Shown piece by piece: positions 23,996-35,278 of a stretch of DNA of 62,742 nucleotides. Under the pieces are notes generated by a model that made no database searches, was not told the origin of the DNA, and saw nothing but the letters and a program-made list of their open reading frames with translations. Numbering within the stretch: position 1 is the first letter of the stretch; every line of letters begins with the position of its first letter. Both the position numbers and the translations under genes were made by a program. The stretch comes from Pseudomonadales bacterium (GTDB taxonomy: Bacteria; Pseudomonadota; Gammaproteobacteria; Pseudomonadales; Ketobacteraceae): the NCBI GenBank assembly GCA_020062665.1, contig JAGUVW010000038.1:1-62742 (forward strand), written 5' to 3'.

Positions 23996-24643
23996 CTAAA
24001 GTTGACCCACGCCCATTCGCAGCTGCATTTCGCGCCACATGCTGATGTCGCTGGCGTCACCCAGCCGGCGCTCCTGGCCCCGGGTGCGCGCTTCCCACAA
24101 TCCTTCGGCGTTGAAATTGTAGACCGGCACCAGATCGGGTCGTTGCGATGCCGGCAGCATCTCTTTTTCCAGTATATCCAATACCAGCGGCTCGCCGCTG
24201 TCGGGATAGAACGTCAGCACCATGTGCGCCTGATTCTGCCGCAGCGCCTTGACGTAGGTGATGCGCATCTGGCTGGCAGGAATTCCCAACTGCCGCAGGG
24301 TGAAATACTTGGCGATGGCGAAGTCCTCACAATCCCCGCCGTTGCTGGCCAGGGTCTCGAACGGCGTGGCCCAGTAATCTTCCTGGCCCCAGTGCCGCTG
24401 ATCGGTTTCGAATTTCAGGCCGTTGAAGAAATCGTTCACCCGCCGCAGCTTGTCCGGGGTGGACTGATACGCCATCTCCCACACCAGTGCCTCCCAGCGC
24501 TCCAGCCGGGTCACCCCGTCGGCGCCGAACTGGTCGCGAATCCGATCCTTGGTGTCCAGCGACAGATTGCTGGCCTGGGCCACTCCCCACAACAGCAGGG
24601 ACAGCAGCCACCACCAGGCCTTTTGTGCGTTTGCCTGCTTCAC
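23996..24643 (-). CDS. lapG: LapG periplasmic cysteine protease
   Basis: LapG (bacterial transglutaminase-like cysteine protease, BTLCP) cuts the N-terminal di-alanine site of LapA-type adhesins to release biofilm. The 215-residue protein has a signal peptide (about 1-24) and the Cys-His-Asp triad: C105 in GGDCEDFAIAKY, H140 in QAHMVL and D156 in VLDIL. Conserved acidic residues near the active site bind calcium in homologues. It is the first gene of lapG-lapD. The adhesin substrate is not in this window. Confidence 0.92.
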   Translation of the reverse strand: MKQANAQKAWWWLLSLLLWGVAQASNLSLDTKDRIRDQFGADGVTRLERWEALVWEMAYQSTPDKLRRVNDFFNGLKFETDQRHWGQEDYWATPFETLASNGGDCEDFAIAKYFTLRQLGIPASQMRITYVKALRQNQAHMVLTFYPDSGEPLVLDILEKEMLPASQRPDLVPVYNFNAEGLWEARTRGQERRLGDASDISMWREMQLRMGVGQL

Positions 24644-24828
24644 TGAGATGCCATGACAGTCGATGATAATTTAACTATAGCAGTGGAAATCCGGGCTACC
24701 GGCGCCCTGCCGCCCCGGCCACATGACCGGGTTCACAGATCAAGCGCGCCAGTGCGTGATGTGAAACTCTGTGCCCCTGACTTCGTCTAACGTTAAACTG
24801 TCGCCCCTCGCTGGTTGGAAATTGTCCC

Positions 24829-26646
24829 ATGCCGTTGTTTGTCCGCACCCTGCTCGCCCTGATGCTGCTGTTGGCCGCGCCCCTGTCCTGGAGCGCCGAC
24901 GACGGGGAATTCCTGCCGGTACACGAGGCCTTCAAGGTCAGCGCCCAGGTGGAAGGCAACGAGATCCACTACACCTGGGCCATCGCCGATGGCTACTACC
25001 TGTACCAGCACCGCTTTGGCTTCACCGGCAGTGAAAACAGCCAGGGCGAACTGGGGGAACCCCGCTTCGAGCAGGCCGGCAAATGGAAGGACGACCCGAT
25101 CTTCGGCCGGGTACTGGTGTTCTACAACCAGGTGGACGTGCGCGTGCCGGTGCTGCAGACCCCCGACGGCTTCATCGAGGTGGACGCCGGCTATCAGGGC
25201 TGCGCCGAGAAGGGGCTATGCTACATCCCGCAGACTTACACCGACATGTTCCAGGTGGATCCGCAGGCCATCAGCGCTTCGCCGGAAGGCAAGATCAAAA
25301 GTCCAGATGTGGACAGCGAGGGCAAGCCGGTGCCCACGCCGGTCGCAAGTGAAAGTCCAGATGTGGATCGCAACGATGCCCTCAGCCTGGAGAACTTCCT
25401 CTCCCGCAGCGGCTTCTTCACCATTGTCGGGGTGTTTTTCCTGATCGGAATCGGGCTCACTTTCACGCCCTGCGTGCTGCCGATGATTCCGATTCTTTCC
25501 AGCATCATTGTGGGCCAGGGCAAGGCGCTGTCCCGCAGCAAGGCGGCGGTTCTGTCGTCCATATATGTACTGGGGATGGCGGTGACCTATGCCGTGCTGG
25601 GTGTGATCGCCGGGTTGAGCGGCCAGAACCTGACCGTGGCCATGCAGAACCCTACCGTGCTGTTCAGCTTCGCCGCCCTGTTCGCGGTGCTGTCGCTGTC
25701 CATGTTCGGCTTCTATGAGCTGCAGCTGCCGGCCTTTATGCGGGATCGCCTGAATGACATCAGCCAGCGCCAGAAAGGCGGAACCTATCTGGGCGTGGCG
25801 GTGATCGGCGTGCTGTCGGCGCTGATCGTGTCACCCTGTGTATCGGCACCGCTGGCGGGCGCCCTGCTTTACATCGGCAAGACCGGTGACTGGCAACTGG
25901 GCGGTGCCTCGCTGCTGGCCCTGGGCCTCGGCATGGGTGCGCCGCTGATTGCGATCGGCGTGAGCGGCGCCAACGTGCTGCCCAAGGCCGGCGGCTGGAT
26001 GGACAACGTGAAAGCGCTGTTCGGCGTGATCCTGCTGGGCGTAGCCCTGTGGCTGATCAAGCATCTGCTGCCGGAAACCTGGCTGAACCTGGGCTGGGCA
26101 CTGCTGGCGATCCTGGCGGGCCTGTATCTGGGCGCGCTGGATACCGTGGCCGGCACCAAAGGCAAGTTGTTCAAAGGCATCGGCATCCTCGCCCTGATTG
26201 CCGGTGCCGCCATCGCCTTCAACACCCTGGCGCCCCGCACGGCATCCGCTACCGTAGGCGCAACTGCACCGAAATCCCTGTTTCAGGTGGTGCGCACCCA
26301 GGCTTCCCTCGATGCCGCCCTGGCCGATGCCGCCGCCCAAAACCAGCCGGTGCTGCTGGATTTCTACGCCGACTGGTGCACCGCCTGTATCGAGATGGAA
26401 CACGAGAACTTCTCGCAGCCCCCGGTGCAAGCCCTGCTGCGGGATCACCGCTGGCTGCAGATCGACCTCACCAACAACCCCGAGGATCAGGCCCTGCTGC
26501 GCCGCTTCAACATCCCCGGCCCGCCGGCAATCCTGTTTTTTGGCCCGGATGGACAAGAAATCAGGGCCGCGCGCCTGTATGCTTTCAAGCCCCGTCCCGA
26601 ATTCATTTCCCACCTGAACACCCACCAGCTCGCCGCCCGCAACTGA
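24829..26646 (+). CDS. dsbD: DsbD thiol:disulfide interchange protein
   Basis: DsbD carries electrons from cytoplasmic thioredoxin to periplasmic DsbC/DsbG and cytochrome maturation partners. The 605-residue protein has a signal peptide (cleavage after about WSA), an alpha domain with the redox pair in GCAEKGLC, eight membrane helices with the paired cysteines in TPCVLPM and SPCVSAP, and a C-terminal thioredoxin-like domain with CTAC (DWCTACIE). Length and domain order match E. coli DsbD. It is divergent from lapG, with a 185-bp shared promoter region. aroQ follows after 168 bp. Confidence 0.95.
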   Translation: MPLFVRTLLALMLLLAAPLSWSADDGEFLPVHEAFKVSAQVEGNEIHYTWAIADGYYLYQHRFGFTGSENSQGELGEPRFEQAGKWKDDPIFGRVLVFYNQVDVRVPVLQTPDGFIEVDAGYQGCAEKGLCYIPQTYTDMFQVDPQAISASPEGKIKSPDVDSEGKPVPTPVASESPDVDRNDALSLENFLSRSGFFTIVGVFFLIGIGLTFTPCVLPMIPILSSIIVGQGKALSRSKAAVLSSIYVLGMAVTYAVLGVIAGLSGQNLTVAMQNPTVLFSFAALFAVLSLSMFGFYELQLPAFMRDRLNDISQRQKGGTYLGVAVIGVLSALIVSPCVSAPLAGALLYIGKTGDWQLGGASLLALGLGMGAPLIAIGVSGANVLPKAGGWMDNVKALFGVILLGVALWLIKHLLPETWLNLGWALLAILAGLYLGALDTVAGTKGKLFKGIGILALIAGAAIAFNTLAPRTASATVGATAPKSLFQVVRTQASLDAALADAAAQNQPVLLDFYADWCTACIEMEHENFSQPPVQALLRDHRWLQIDLTNNPEDQALLRRFNIPGPPAILFFGPDGQEIRAARLYAFKPRPEFISHLNTHQLAARN

Positions 26647-26814
26647 CCGCAATTCACTGCTCCATTTATAATTTGCTACAACTTCGGCAAACGTGCCGGC
26701 ATATCGCGCAATACTTGTAAATAAATGTAAGAACGGAAACAAAGCACAGGATTGCAGTCCGGGCCTGTGTTTATAATCCCGAGCTCAAGAAAGCCTCTTT
26801 GAACGGACACCCCC

Positions 26815-27255
26815 ATGGCGAAACTGCTGGTTCTGCACGGCCCCAATCTGAATCTGCTCGGCACCCGGGAACCGGGCCTGTATGGCTCCGAGACCCTGAC
26901 CCAGATCGATCAGCGCCTGCAGCAACAGGCTGCCGCCCTGGGGCACACCTGCGAATGCTTCCAGAGCAACCGGGAGTATGAGTTGATCGAGCGCGTTCAC
27001 GCCGCCGGCCAGCACGGCGTGGCCTTCATCATCCTCAACCCGGCCGCGTTCACCCATACCAGCATCGCCCTGCGCGATGCCCTGTTGGGGGTGAAAATCC
27101 CGTTCATCGAGGTTCACCTTTCCAACATCCACGCCCGCGAATCCTTCCGCCACCACTCCTACTTCTCCGATGTGGCCGTGGGGGTCATCGCCGGGCTGGG
27201 CGCACAAGGCTACGACCTGGCGTTGCAAGCCGCCGCCCGTCGCCTGGGCCAATAA
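26815..27255 (+). CDS. aroQ: type II 3-dehydroquinate dehydratase
   Basis: This enzyme removes water from 3-dehydroquinate in the shikimate pathway. The 146-residue product has the family signatures [12 protein letters not shown] (with the lid tyrosine in GLYG), the NPAAFTHTS motif and [17 protein letters not shown]. It forms dodecamers in relatives. It is the first gene of aroQ-accB-accC-prmA, a gammaproteobacterial arrangement. A TATAAT-like box (TTTATAATCC near 26770) lies about 40 bp upstream. Confidence 0.96.
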   Translation: MAKLLVLHGPNLNLLGTREPGLYGSETLTQIDQRLQQQAAALGHTCECFQSNREYELIERVHAAGQHGVAFIILNPAAFTHTSIALRDALLGVKIPFIEVHLSNIHARESFRHHSYFSDVAVGVIAGLGAQGYDLALQAAARRLGQ

Positions 27256-27293
27256 ACACAACAACTTCACGATAACGATAAAGAGACGGCAAC

Positions 27294-27755
27294 ATGGATA
27301 TCCGCAAAGTCAAAAAACTGATTGAACTGCTCGAAGAATCCGGCATCGACGAAATCGAGATCAAAGAGGGCGAAGAGTCCGTCCGCATCAGCCGCAACCG
27401 TGGCATGGTGGCGCCCATGCAGCACTACGTGCCTGCGCCTCAGCCAGCCGCTCCGGCAGCGGCCACCGCGCCAGCAGCTGCAGCCGCTCCCGCAGCCAAG
27501 GCCGAACCGGCTGCGCCCGCCGGCCACCAGGTAAAGTCACCGATGGTAGGCACCTTCTACCGCTCCGCCGCGCCGGGTTCCAAACCGTTTGCCGAAGTGG
27601 GCCAGAGCGTGAAAGCCGGCGAAACCCTCTGCATCGTGGAAGCGATGAAGATGATGAACCAGATCGAGGCCGACAAATCAGGCACCATCACCGCCATCCT
27701 GGTGGAGAACGCAGAACCGGTGGAATTCGACCAGCCACTGTTCGTCATCAGCTAA
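27294..27755 (+). CDS. accB: biotin carboxyl carrier protein of acetyl-CoA carboxylase
   Basis: AccB carries biotin between the carboxylase (AccC) and the carboxyltransferase in the first step of fatty-acid synthesis. It is 153 residues long: an N-terminal assembly region, an Ala/Pro-rich linker (about 44-80) and a C-terminal biotinyl domain with the lysine to be biotinylated in EAMKMMN. It lies 38 bp after aroQ and 15 bp before accC, so the genes are co-transcribed and translated in stoichiometric order. Confidence 0.97.
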   Translation: MDIRKVKKLIELLEESGIDEIEIKEGEESVRISRNRGMVAPMQHYVPAPQPAAPAAATAPAAAAAPAAKAEPAAPAGHQVKSPMVGTFYRSAAPGSKPFAEVGQSVKAGETLCIVEAMKMMNQIEADKSGTITAILVENAEPVEFDQPLFVIS

Positions 27756-27770
27756 CGGAAGGCTCACACC

Positions 27771-29117
<1,347 letters not shown>

Positions 29118-29132
29118 TTCCGGCGTCGTTCA

Positions 29133-29162
29133 CGAGCCCGCATCGTGTAAAATGCGGGCTCG
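29133..29162. terminator. strong hairpin between accC and prmA
   Basis: CGAGCCCGCAT (29133-29143) and ATGCGGGCTCG (29152-29162) form a perfect 11-bp stem with an 8-base loop. No T-run follows, so it could be a weak attenuator or an RNA-processing or stability element that lowers prmA expression relative to accBC. It ends 24 bp before the prmA start. Confidence 0.55.
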
Positions 29163-29186
29163 CATAGCCAACGGAATTCCCGCCCC

Positions 29187-30065
29187 ATGCCCTGGATCCA
29201 AGTCAAACTGCAAAGCACCGGCGCCAACAGCGAGCGCATCGAAGACACTCTGCTGGAACTGGGCGCCGTGTCCGTCACACTCGAAGACAGCGCCGACCAG
29301 CCGCTGTTCGAGCCACCGCCGGGCGCCACCCCCCTCTGGAACGACGTCACCTACACCGGCCTGTTCGAAGCCGACGCCGACACGGATCTGGTGGACGCAG
29401 CCCTGCGCAACACCCTGGGCCAAGACACTCCCATCCGCATCGAAGCCCTCGAAGACAAGGACTGGGAACGGGAGTGGATGAAGGACTACAAACCGATTCC
29501 ATTCGGCACGCGCCTCTGGGTCTGCCCCAGCTGGCTCACGCCGCCCGACCCCAACGCCATCAACATGCTGCTCGACCCCGGCCTCGCCTTCGGCACCGGC
29601 ACCCACCCCACCACCGCCATGTGTCTGCAGTGGCTGGATGAACACGACGTGGCTGGCAAGATCGTGATGGACTTCGGCTGCGGCTCCGGCATCCTCGCCA
29701 TCGCAGCGGCTCTGCTCGGCGCCAGCAAGGTCATCTGCATCGACAACGATCCTCAAGCCCTGCTCGCCACCCGCGAAAACGCCGCACGCAACCAGGTGGA
29801 AGACAAACTGCAAGTATTCACCCCGGAACAACTGCCCGCCAACATCCAGGTGGACGTGATGCTGGCCAATATCCTGGCCGGCCCGCTCATTCAACTGGCT
29901 GGCAAACTCGCTGGCCACACAAACAGCGGTGGCGATATCGTGCTGTCCGGCATTCTGGCGGAACAGGCCGTCAGCGTGAGCAATGCCTACGTGACGGCCG
30001 GCTGCGTCATGGACCCGCCCACGCAGAGCGGCGACTGGATCCGGCTGCACGGCATCAAAGCCTGA
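29187..30065 (+). CDS. prmA: ribosomal protein L11 methyltransferase
   Basis: PrmA trimethylates lysines and the N-terminus of ribosomal protein L11 using S-adenosylmethionine. The 292-residue product has the N-terminal substrate-recognition domain (MPWIQVKLQ), linker, and a Rossmann methyltransferase domain with motif I MDFGCGSGILAIA, the preceding DPGLAFGTGTHPTT and the NILAGPL motif. Length matches E. coli PrmA (293). Confidence 0.96.
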   Translation: MPWIQVKLQSTGANSERIEDTLLELGAVSVTLEDSADQPLFEPPPGATPLWNDVTYTGLFEADADTDLVDAALRNTLGQDTPIRIEALEDKDWEREWMKDYKPIPFGTRLWVCPSWLTPPDPNAINMLLDPGLAFGTGTHPTTAMCLQWLDEHDVAGKIVMDFGCGSGILAIAAALLGASKVICIDNDPQALLATRENAARNQVEDKLQVFTPEQLPANIQVDVMLANILAGPLIQLAGKLAGHTNSGGDIVLSGILAEQAVSVSNAYVTAGCVMDPPTQSGDWIRLHGIKA

Positions 30066-30188
30066 GCCCCGCCCGGCAAAATTGCAAAACTGTGCACCCC
30101 GCCCACCAAACTCGCATAAACGGTGTACACTTAATTTATTGATCACGATCGATTGTTGCGACGATAACAAGGACAGGCCCAGCGCTCG

Positions 30189-31817
30189 ATGTCAGAAACC
30201 CTGCTCACCAAATGCCCCCACTGCGGCACGACCTTCCGCCTCACCCAGGCGCAACTGCAGCTTGCCGGAGGCGCGGTTCGCTGTGGCGCCTGCTACCAGG
30301 TGTTTCACGCCAACGAGCACATCGTCAAAACCGCCGTGGTGGAAGAAATCCGCCAGGCGCCGGCGCCCAGACCTGATCCCGTCGAAGAAGCCTTCGATCT
30401 GGAAACCGACGAAGGCCTCGACCCCTACGACGCTGCCGAATTCGATCTGGACAGCCCCGACGCCGACCTGTTCAGCGAAGACTACCGCAAGACCATGGAG
30501 CCCCAATCCACCCTGGACGAGTTCGGCTTTGCCGAAACCCAGGTATCGACCAAGAAAAAAGGCACCGACGAATCCTGGGCCGAAGAACTGCTCAAGGAAC
30601 TGGGCGACGAACCCGAGGAAGAAGACGACGGCCTGATCCACGACGACATGGCCGGCCGCAAGAAAAAATCCGCCATCTCCAGTGCCGACAGCGCCTTCGC
30701 CCTCGACGATGACGACGTCGCCAAGCCGCAGCCGAAAAAGAAAAAGTCCGGCGACGATCTCAGCGACACCTTCCGCACACTCGGTAGCTTCTCCAGCGAC
30801 GACCCCTTTGCCATCAGCGACATCGAAGAAGAAGAATTCGAACACGCGGACAGCAACGACGAATCCTGGGCCAAAGCCATGCTCGAAGAGCTGGAGGAAG
30901 AAGAGGCCCCGAAGAAAAAGCCAGAGGGTCTCGCCATCCTGCAGGACGAAAAGCCGGCTGAGGCCGACAACCCCTTTGCCGCCCGCGAGCTGGCGCGCTC
31001 CCGCCGCGAAGCCGTGGAACGGGCCAAGGCCCAGCAACGGGGACAGCCCAAGGCGCCGAAAAAGCCAGCCGCCGAAAAAGATCTGCGCAACAACGAAACC
31101 GAAGAATTCTTCCGCCTGCTGGATGAACCGATCACCGCCACCGGCGCCAAAACCGCACCGGAACCCAGCCTGCAGTTGAGCGGGCTGGATGATCTCAAGG
31201 ATCTGGAAGACGATCTGCGCGACACCAGCGTGAAACCCGACAAGCTGTTCAAGGATGCCAACGACCTGGTCAACCAGCAGGTCAAACTCAGCCGCCTGCG
31301 CTACGCCGACGAAGAACCCAAAAGCAATCTGGGACGCAATCTGCTGCTGACCCTGGGCACCCTGCTGCTGGCACTGGCAGGCATTGGCCAGTATGCGTAC
31401 TTCAACTTCGACACCCTGGCGCGCAATCCCCAGTGGCGCCCCCTGCTGACCCAGGCCTGCAGCGTAGTCGGCTGCACGCTGCCCAGCCAGGTGAATCTGA
31501 ACGCCATCGCCGGCACCAACCTGGTGGTGCGCTCCCACCCCCACGAGCGCAACGCCCTGGTGATCGACGTCATCATCAAGAACAAGGCGGGCTTCGAGCA
31601 ACCCTTCCCCGCCGTGCAACTGAACTTCGATGATGTAAACGGCAATCCCGTGGCCGGCCGCCGTTTCCAGCCCCGGGAATACATCCATGATCCCTCGATC
31701 GACATCCAGCGCATGCCACCGGACACCCCGATCCACCTCACCCTGGAAATCGTGGACCCCGGCAAGGACGCAGTGAACTACCAGATCCAATTCCTGGCCG
31801 CTGACAAGGCCCCCTGA
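30189..31817 (+). CDS. MJ0042 zinc-ribbon and DUF3426 membrane protein
   Basis: A 542-residue protein with an N-terminal zinc ribbon of two CxxC pairs (KCPHCGTTF and RCGACYQVF), a long acidic disordered middle (about 55-370), one membrane helix (about 380-402) and a C-terminal DUF3426 domain. In related genomes the family sits beside prmA and dusB, as here, but its role is unknown. The middle has a near-repeat: DESWAEELLKELGDEPEEED and DESWAKAMLEELEEEEAP. Short linear repeats in an acidic region suggest a docking function (inference). Confidence 0.8.
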   Translation: MSETLLTKCPHCGTTFRLTQAQLQLAGGAVRCGACYQVFHANEHIVKTAVVEEIRQAPAPRPDPVEEAFDLETDEGLDPYDAAEFDLDSPDADLFSEDYRKTMEPQSTLDEFGFAETQVSTKKKGTDESWAEELLKELGDEPEEEDDGLIHDDMAGRKKKSAISSADSAFALDDDDVAKPQPKKKKSGDDLSDTFRTLGSFSSDDPFAISDIEEEEFEHADSNDESWAKAMLEELEEEEAPKKKPEGLAILQDEKPAEADNPFAARELARSRREAVERAKAQQRGQPKAPKKPAAEKDLRNNETEEFFRLLDEPITATGAKTAPEPSLQLSGLDDLKDLEDDLRDTSVKPDKLFKDANDLVNQQVKLSRLRYADEEPKSNLGRNLLLTLGTLLLALAGIGQYAYFNFDTLARNPQWRPLLTQACSVVGCTLPSQVNLNAIAGTNLVVRSHPHERNALVIDVIIKNKAGFEQPFPAVQLNFDDVNGNPVAGRRFQPREYIHDPSIDIQRMPPDTPIHLTLEIVDPGKDAVNYQIQFLAADKAP

Positions 31818-31952
31818 GGGGCTACGTCCATTAGTCGAATTATTTTACAAAAGTGGCTACACCCTGTTTATTCCGCGAATGCTTCCCGCTATCATAGCTC
31901 GATCTTTAAGCACGGCTGAAACTCATTAGGCGTTTTATTGATCGGTGATCGG

Positions 31953-32945
31953 ATGCAACTGCAAATCGGCCCCTACCAATTAAGCAGCCCAGTGATACTC
32001 GCCCCCATGGCCGGCGTAACCGACCAGCCTTTCCGCTTACTGTGCAAGCGCCTCGGCGCCGGCATGGTGGTGGCAGAGATGCTGACCAGTGACAGCCGCC
32101 TGTGGGACACCCGCAAGTCGCAGCTGCGCCTGATCCATCAGGACGAACCGGAACCGCGCTCTGTCCAGATCGCCGGCGCCGAGCCGGACATGATGGCCGA
32201 CGCCGCCCGCCTCTGCGTGGAACGGGGTGCCCAGATCGTCGATATCAACATGGGCTGCCCGGCGAAAAAAGTCTGCAAGAAAGCCGCAGGCTCAGCCTTG
32301 CTCAAAGATGAAGTACTGGTCAGATCCATCTTGCGCACCGTCGTTGCGTCTGTGGATGTACCGGTCACCCTGAAAATCCGCACCGGCTGGTCCCCCGACC
32401 AGCGCAATGGCGTCACCATTGCCCGCATCGCGGAGGACTGTGGCATTCAGGCCCTGGCCGTTCATGGACGAACACGTGCCTGCCGGTTTGAAGGCGAAGT
32501 GGAATTCGACACCATTGCACAGATCAAGGACGCCGTGCGCATCCCCGTCTTTGCCAATGGCGACATCACTTCACCGCACCAAGCCGCCCAGGTCATGCGC
32601 CTCACGGGCGCCGATGGCATCATGATCGGCCGGGCAGCACAGGGGAACCCCTGGATTTTTCGGGAAATCGCCCACCATCTCGACACCGGGGAACTGCTTC
32701 CATCCCCGGCGCACACGGAAGTGAAGTCCGTCACGCTGGAACACCTGCAACGGCTTTACGACCATTACGGCGAGTATCTTGGCGTACGTATCGCGAGAAA
32801 ACACCTCGGCTGGTATGTACAACATTTGCCGTTGGGAGCAAAATTCAGAGCAGTCTTCAATTCACTTGAAACCCCAGCAGATCAACTCGCCAGTGCTCAG
32901 GAATTCTTTGAGCAACTAATCGAGGGAGAGGTAATGGCGGCATGA
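31953..32945 (+). CDS. dusB: tRNA-dihydrouridine synthase B
   Basis: DusB reduces uridine 17 of tRNA to dihydrouridine with FMN and NADPH. The 330-residue product has the TIM-barrel signatures [12 protein letters not shown] near the start, [12 protein letters not shown] with the catalytic cysteine, HGRTR and ANGDI. I start at the ATG at 31953; a TTG five codons upstream is possible. Its stop overlaps the fis start (ATGA), the conserved dusB-fis operon in which dusB leader and coding control feed fis expression. Confidence 0.95.
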   Translation: MQLQIGPYQLSSPVILAPMAGVTDQPFRLLCKRLGAGMVVAEMLTSDSRLWDTRKSQLRLIHQDEPEPRSVQIAGAEPDMMADAARLCVERGAQIVDINMGCPAKKVCKKAAGSALLKDEVLVRSILRTVVASVDVPVTLKIRTGWSPDQRNGVTIARIAEDCGIQALAVHGRTRACRFEGEVEFDTIAQIKDAVRIPVFANGDITSPHQAAQVMRLTGADGIMIGRAAQGNPWIFREIAHHLDTGELLPSPAHTEVKSVTLEHLQRLYDHYGEYLGVRIARKHLGWYVQHLPLGAKFRAVFNSLETPADQLASAQEFFEQLIEGEVMAA

Positions 32946-33277
32946 ACGAAACAAAAAATTTCCACGACGACGAATCCTTTGCCAGCAACGCAACACCTGC
33001 AGACCGCGCCGAGTACAAGCAGCATCTGGTGACGCCGGTCGAACAGGGTAACCAGACCATTCGCGACAACGTCTACAAGGCGCTGCGCAACTACTTCGCT
33101 CACCTGGACGGCCAGCCCGTCACCGACGTGTACCAGATGGTACTGTCCGAGGTGGAAGCCCCCCTGCTGGAAACCGTGATGGAATACACTCGCGGCAACC
33201 AGACCAAGGCCTCCATCCTGCTGGGCCTGAACCGGGGCACCCTGCGCAAGAAGCTGAAGACCTACGGCCTGATCTGA
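32942..33277 (+). CDS. fis: Fis nucleoid-associated DNA-binding protein
   Basis: Fis bends DNA and activates rRNA and growth-phase genes. At 111 residues it is slightly longer than E. coli Fis (98). The C-terminal helix-turn-helix is well conserved: [20 protein letters not shown] then [14 protein letters not shown]. It is coupled to dusB by a 4-base overlap and followed at once by a terminator. Confidence 0.96.
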   Translation: MNETKNFHDDESFASNATPADRAEYKQHLVTPVEQGNQTIRDNVYKALRNYFAHLDGQPVTDVYQMVLSEVEAPLLETVMEYTRGNQTKASILLGLNRGTLRKKLKTYGLI

Positions 33278-33291
33278 TCCCTGCCTGCCGG

Positions 33292-33316
33292 CACCCACCC
33301 CCGCGGGCGGGTGTTT
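33292..33316 (+). terminator. terminator of the dusB-fis operon
   Basis: CACCCACCC (33292-33300), loop CCGC, GGGCGGGTG (33305-33313), then TTT. The stem has one internal mismatch and begins 15 bp after the fis stop. Confidence 0.7.
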
Positions 33317-33476
33317 CGGCCTGGGCAGCCGTCAGATCGCCTGATGGTTTCCCGGTGATTTTTTGCCCCCGGGCTTAAATCAAAATGCGATTCCGACTAC
33401 AATGGCGCCCCCCGCTCGGCCGCCACGGCTCGGCCTGAGCCCTTGAATCTGGCCGAACCACGCAAGCGACACCATC

Positions 33477-35042
33477 ATGAGCAAACCGATCCAACGTGCA
33501 TTAATCAGTGTTTCCGACAAGACCGGCATCGTCGACTTCGCCCGCGCCCTGAGCGCCCTGGGTGTTGAAATCCTTTCCACCGGTGGCACCTATAAACTGC
33601 TGAAAGAGCAAGGCATTAACGCCGTCGAGGTATCGGATTACACCGGCTTCCCCGAGATGATGGACGGCCGGGTGAAGACCCTGCATCCCAAGGTGCACGG
33701 CGGCATCCTGGGCCGGCGCGATCAGGACAGCGCGGTGATGGCCGAGCACGGCATCAAGTCCATCGATCTGGTGGCCGTGAACCTGTACCCCTTCGAGCAG
33801 ACCGTGGCCAAGCCCGACTGCGATCTGGAAACCGCCATCGAGAACATCGATATCGGCGGCCCGACCATGGTGCGCTCCTCCGCCAAGAATCATAAGTGGG
33901 TGACCATCGTGGTGAATGCCTCCGATTACGGCCGGGTGCTGGCGGAAATGCAAGCGGGCGGCAATGTAGTGAGCGACCGCACCCGCTTCGAGCTGGCGCT
34001 GTCCGCCTTCGAGCACACTGCAAAATACGACGGCATGATTGCCAACTACCTGGGCACCCTGCAGTCCGATGGCAGCAAGGCCACCTTCCCGCGCACGTTC
34101 AATGTCCAGTTCGAGAAAGTGCAGGAAATGCGCTACGGCGAGAACCCGCATCAACGCGCTGCGTTCTACAAAGAAGCCAAGCCCGCCGAGCCCAGCGTGA
34201 GCACGGCGAAAGTGCTGCAGGGCAAGGAATTGTCGTTCAACAACGTGGCGGACACCGATGCGGCGCTGGAGTGCGTGAAATCGTTCGTCGAACCCGCCTG
34301 CGTGATCGTGAAGCATGCGAATCCCTGCGGCGTCGCGATTGGCAAGGATATTCACGAAGCCTATCTGCGCGCCTTCCAGACTGATCCTACTTCCGCATTC
34401 GGCGGCATCATCGCCTTCAACAAGCCGCTGGATGAAGTGACCGCCCGCGCCATTGTGGACAAACAGTTCGTGGAAGTGATCATCGCGCCGGGGGCCAGCG
34501 AAAAGGCGGTTGCCATCGTGGGCGAGAAGAAAAATGTGCGTCTGCTGGTGTGCGACATGTGGAGCAAGCGCGTTGATGGTTTCGATTACAAGCGCGTGAA
34601 CGGCGGCCTGCTGGTGCAGGATCGCGACAACGGCATGATCACCCAGGCCGATCTGAAAGTGGTGACCAAGCGGGCACCGACTGCCGATGAAATGCGCGAT
34701 CTGATGTTCTGCTGGCAGGTGGCGAAGTTCGTGAAGTCCAACGCGATTGTGTATTCGAAGAATCTGCAGACGATCGGCATTGGTGCCGGCCAGATGAGCC
34801 GGGTGTACAGTGCGAAGATCGCGGGCATCAAGGCAGAAGACGAAGGCCTGGTGGTGCCGGGCTCGGTGATGGCGTCGGATGCGTTTTTCCCGTTCCGCGA
34901 CGGTATTGATGCGGCAGCGAAGGCGGGCATTCGGGCGGTGATTCAGCCGGGCGGTTCGATCCGTGATGAGGAAGTGATCGCAGCGGCGGATGAGGCGGAC
35001 ATCGCGATGGTGTTTACCGGGATGCGGCATTTCCGGCACTGA
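33477..35042 (+). CDS. purH: bifunctional AICAR transformylase/IMP cyclohydrolase
   Basis: PurH performs the last two steps of IMP synthesis. At 521 residues it has the standard length. The N-terminal IMP cyclohydrolase domain shows [16 protein letters not shown] and STGGTYKLL; the C-terminal transformylase shows KHANPCGVA and the AFGGIIAFN motif. It is monocistronic or leads into purD, separated by 288 bp that hold the structured palindrome at 35169. Confidence 0.97.
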   Translation: MSKPIQRALISVSDKTGIVDFARALSALGVEILSTGGTYKLLKEQGINAVEVSDYTGFPEMMDGRVKTLHPKVHGGILGRRDQDSAVMAEHGIKSIDLVAVNLYPFEQTVAKPDCDLETAIENIDIGGPTMVRSSAKNHKWVTIVVNASDYGRVLAEMQAGGNVVSDRTRFELALSAFEHTAKYDGMIANYLGTLQSDGSKATFPRTFNVQFEKVQEMRYGENPHQRAAFYKEAKPAEPSVSTAKVLQGKELSFNNVADTDAALECVKSFVEPACVIVKHANPCGVAIGKDIHEAYLRAFQTDPTSAFGGIIAFNKPLDEVTARAIVDKQFVEVIIAPGASEKAVAIVGEKKNVRLLVCDMWSKRVDGFDYKRVNGGLLVQDRDNGMITQADLKVVTKRAPTADEMRDLMFCWQVAKFVKSNAIVYSKNLQTIGIGAGQMSRVYSAKIAGIKAEDEGLVVPGSVMASDAFFPFRDGIDAAAKAGIRAVIQPGGSIRDEEVIAAADEADIAMVFTGMRHFRH

Positions 35043-35168
35043 TTTTTGGTTCGGGTTTGATCTGGCGGTTTCTTCGCAGAACACCCTGGGCTATGCGCCA
35101 TCCAATAGACTTGTCGCCTCTCACGCTGAGTGAATGCCATCTGTTGAAACTGGCACAAAACTCATTGA

Positions 35169-35278
35169 GCAGGTGGCGGGCAATCCGTTTCAAGACCGTT
35201 TGCGGCCAGGGATGGCCGCGGACGAGCGCACATGGATGTGCTTGTAGCGTGTCTTGAAACGGATTACCCGCCACCTGC
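35169..35278. repeat. long structured palindrome, copy A
   Basis: Closing arms 35169-35196 and 35251-35278 pair over 28 positions with a single mismatch. Inside are two hairpins: GCGGCCA-GGGA-TGGCCGC (35202-35219) and GCACA-TGGA-TGTGC (35227-35240), separated by GACGA and followed by TTGTAGCGT. The result is a three-way junction in DNA or RNA. It lies between purH and purD, ending 53 bp before the purD start. A second element with the same plan but different stems is at 48154. Similar palindromes are, to my recollection, common between genes in marine gammaproteobacteria. Confidence 0.8.

Noticed and set aside
19806-24643. PEP-CTERM protein as the LapG-cleaved adhesin
   Set aside because: It is only 215 residues, lacks RTX repeats and the di-alanine cleavage site, and carries a different sorting signal.
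30192-31790. 532-codon antisense frame opposite the DUF3426 gene
   Set aside because: The low-complexity translation rich in G, F, V and A mirrors the acidic codons of the real gene. No start signal is seen.
33501-35084. 527-codon antisense frame opposite purH
   Set aside because: It lies opposite an unambiguous purH and has no recognisable motif.
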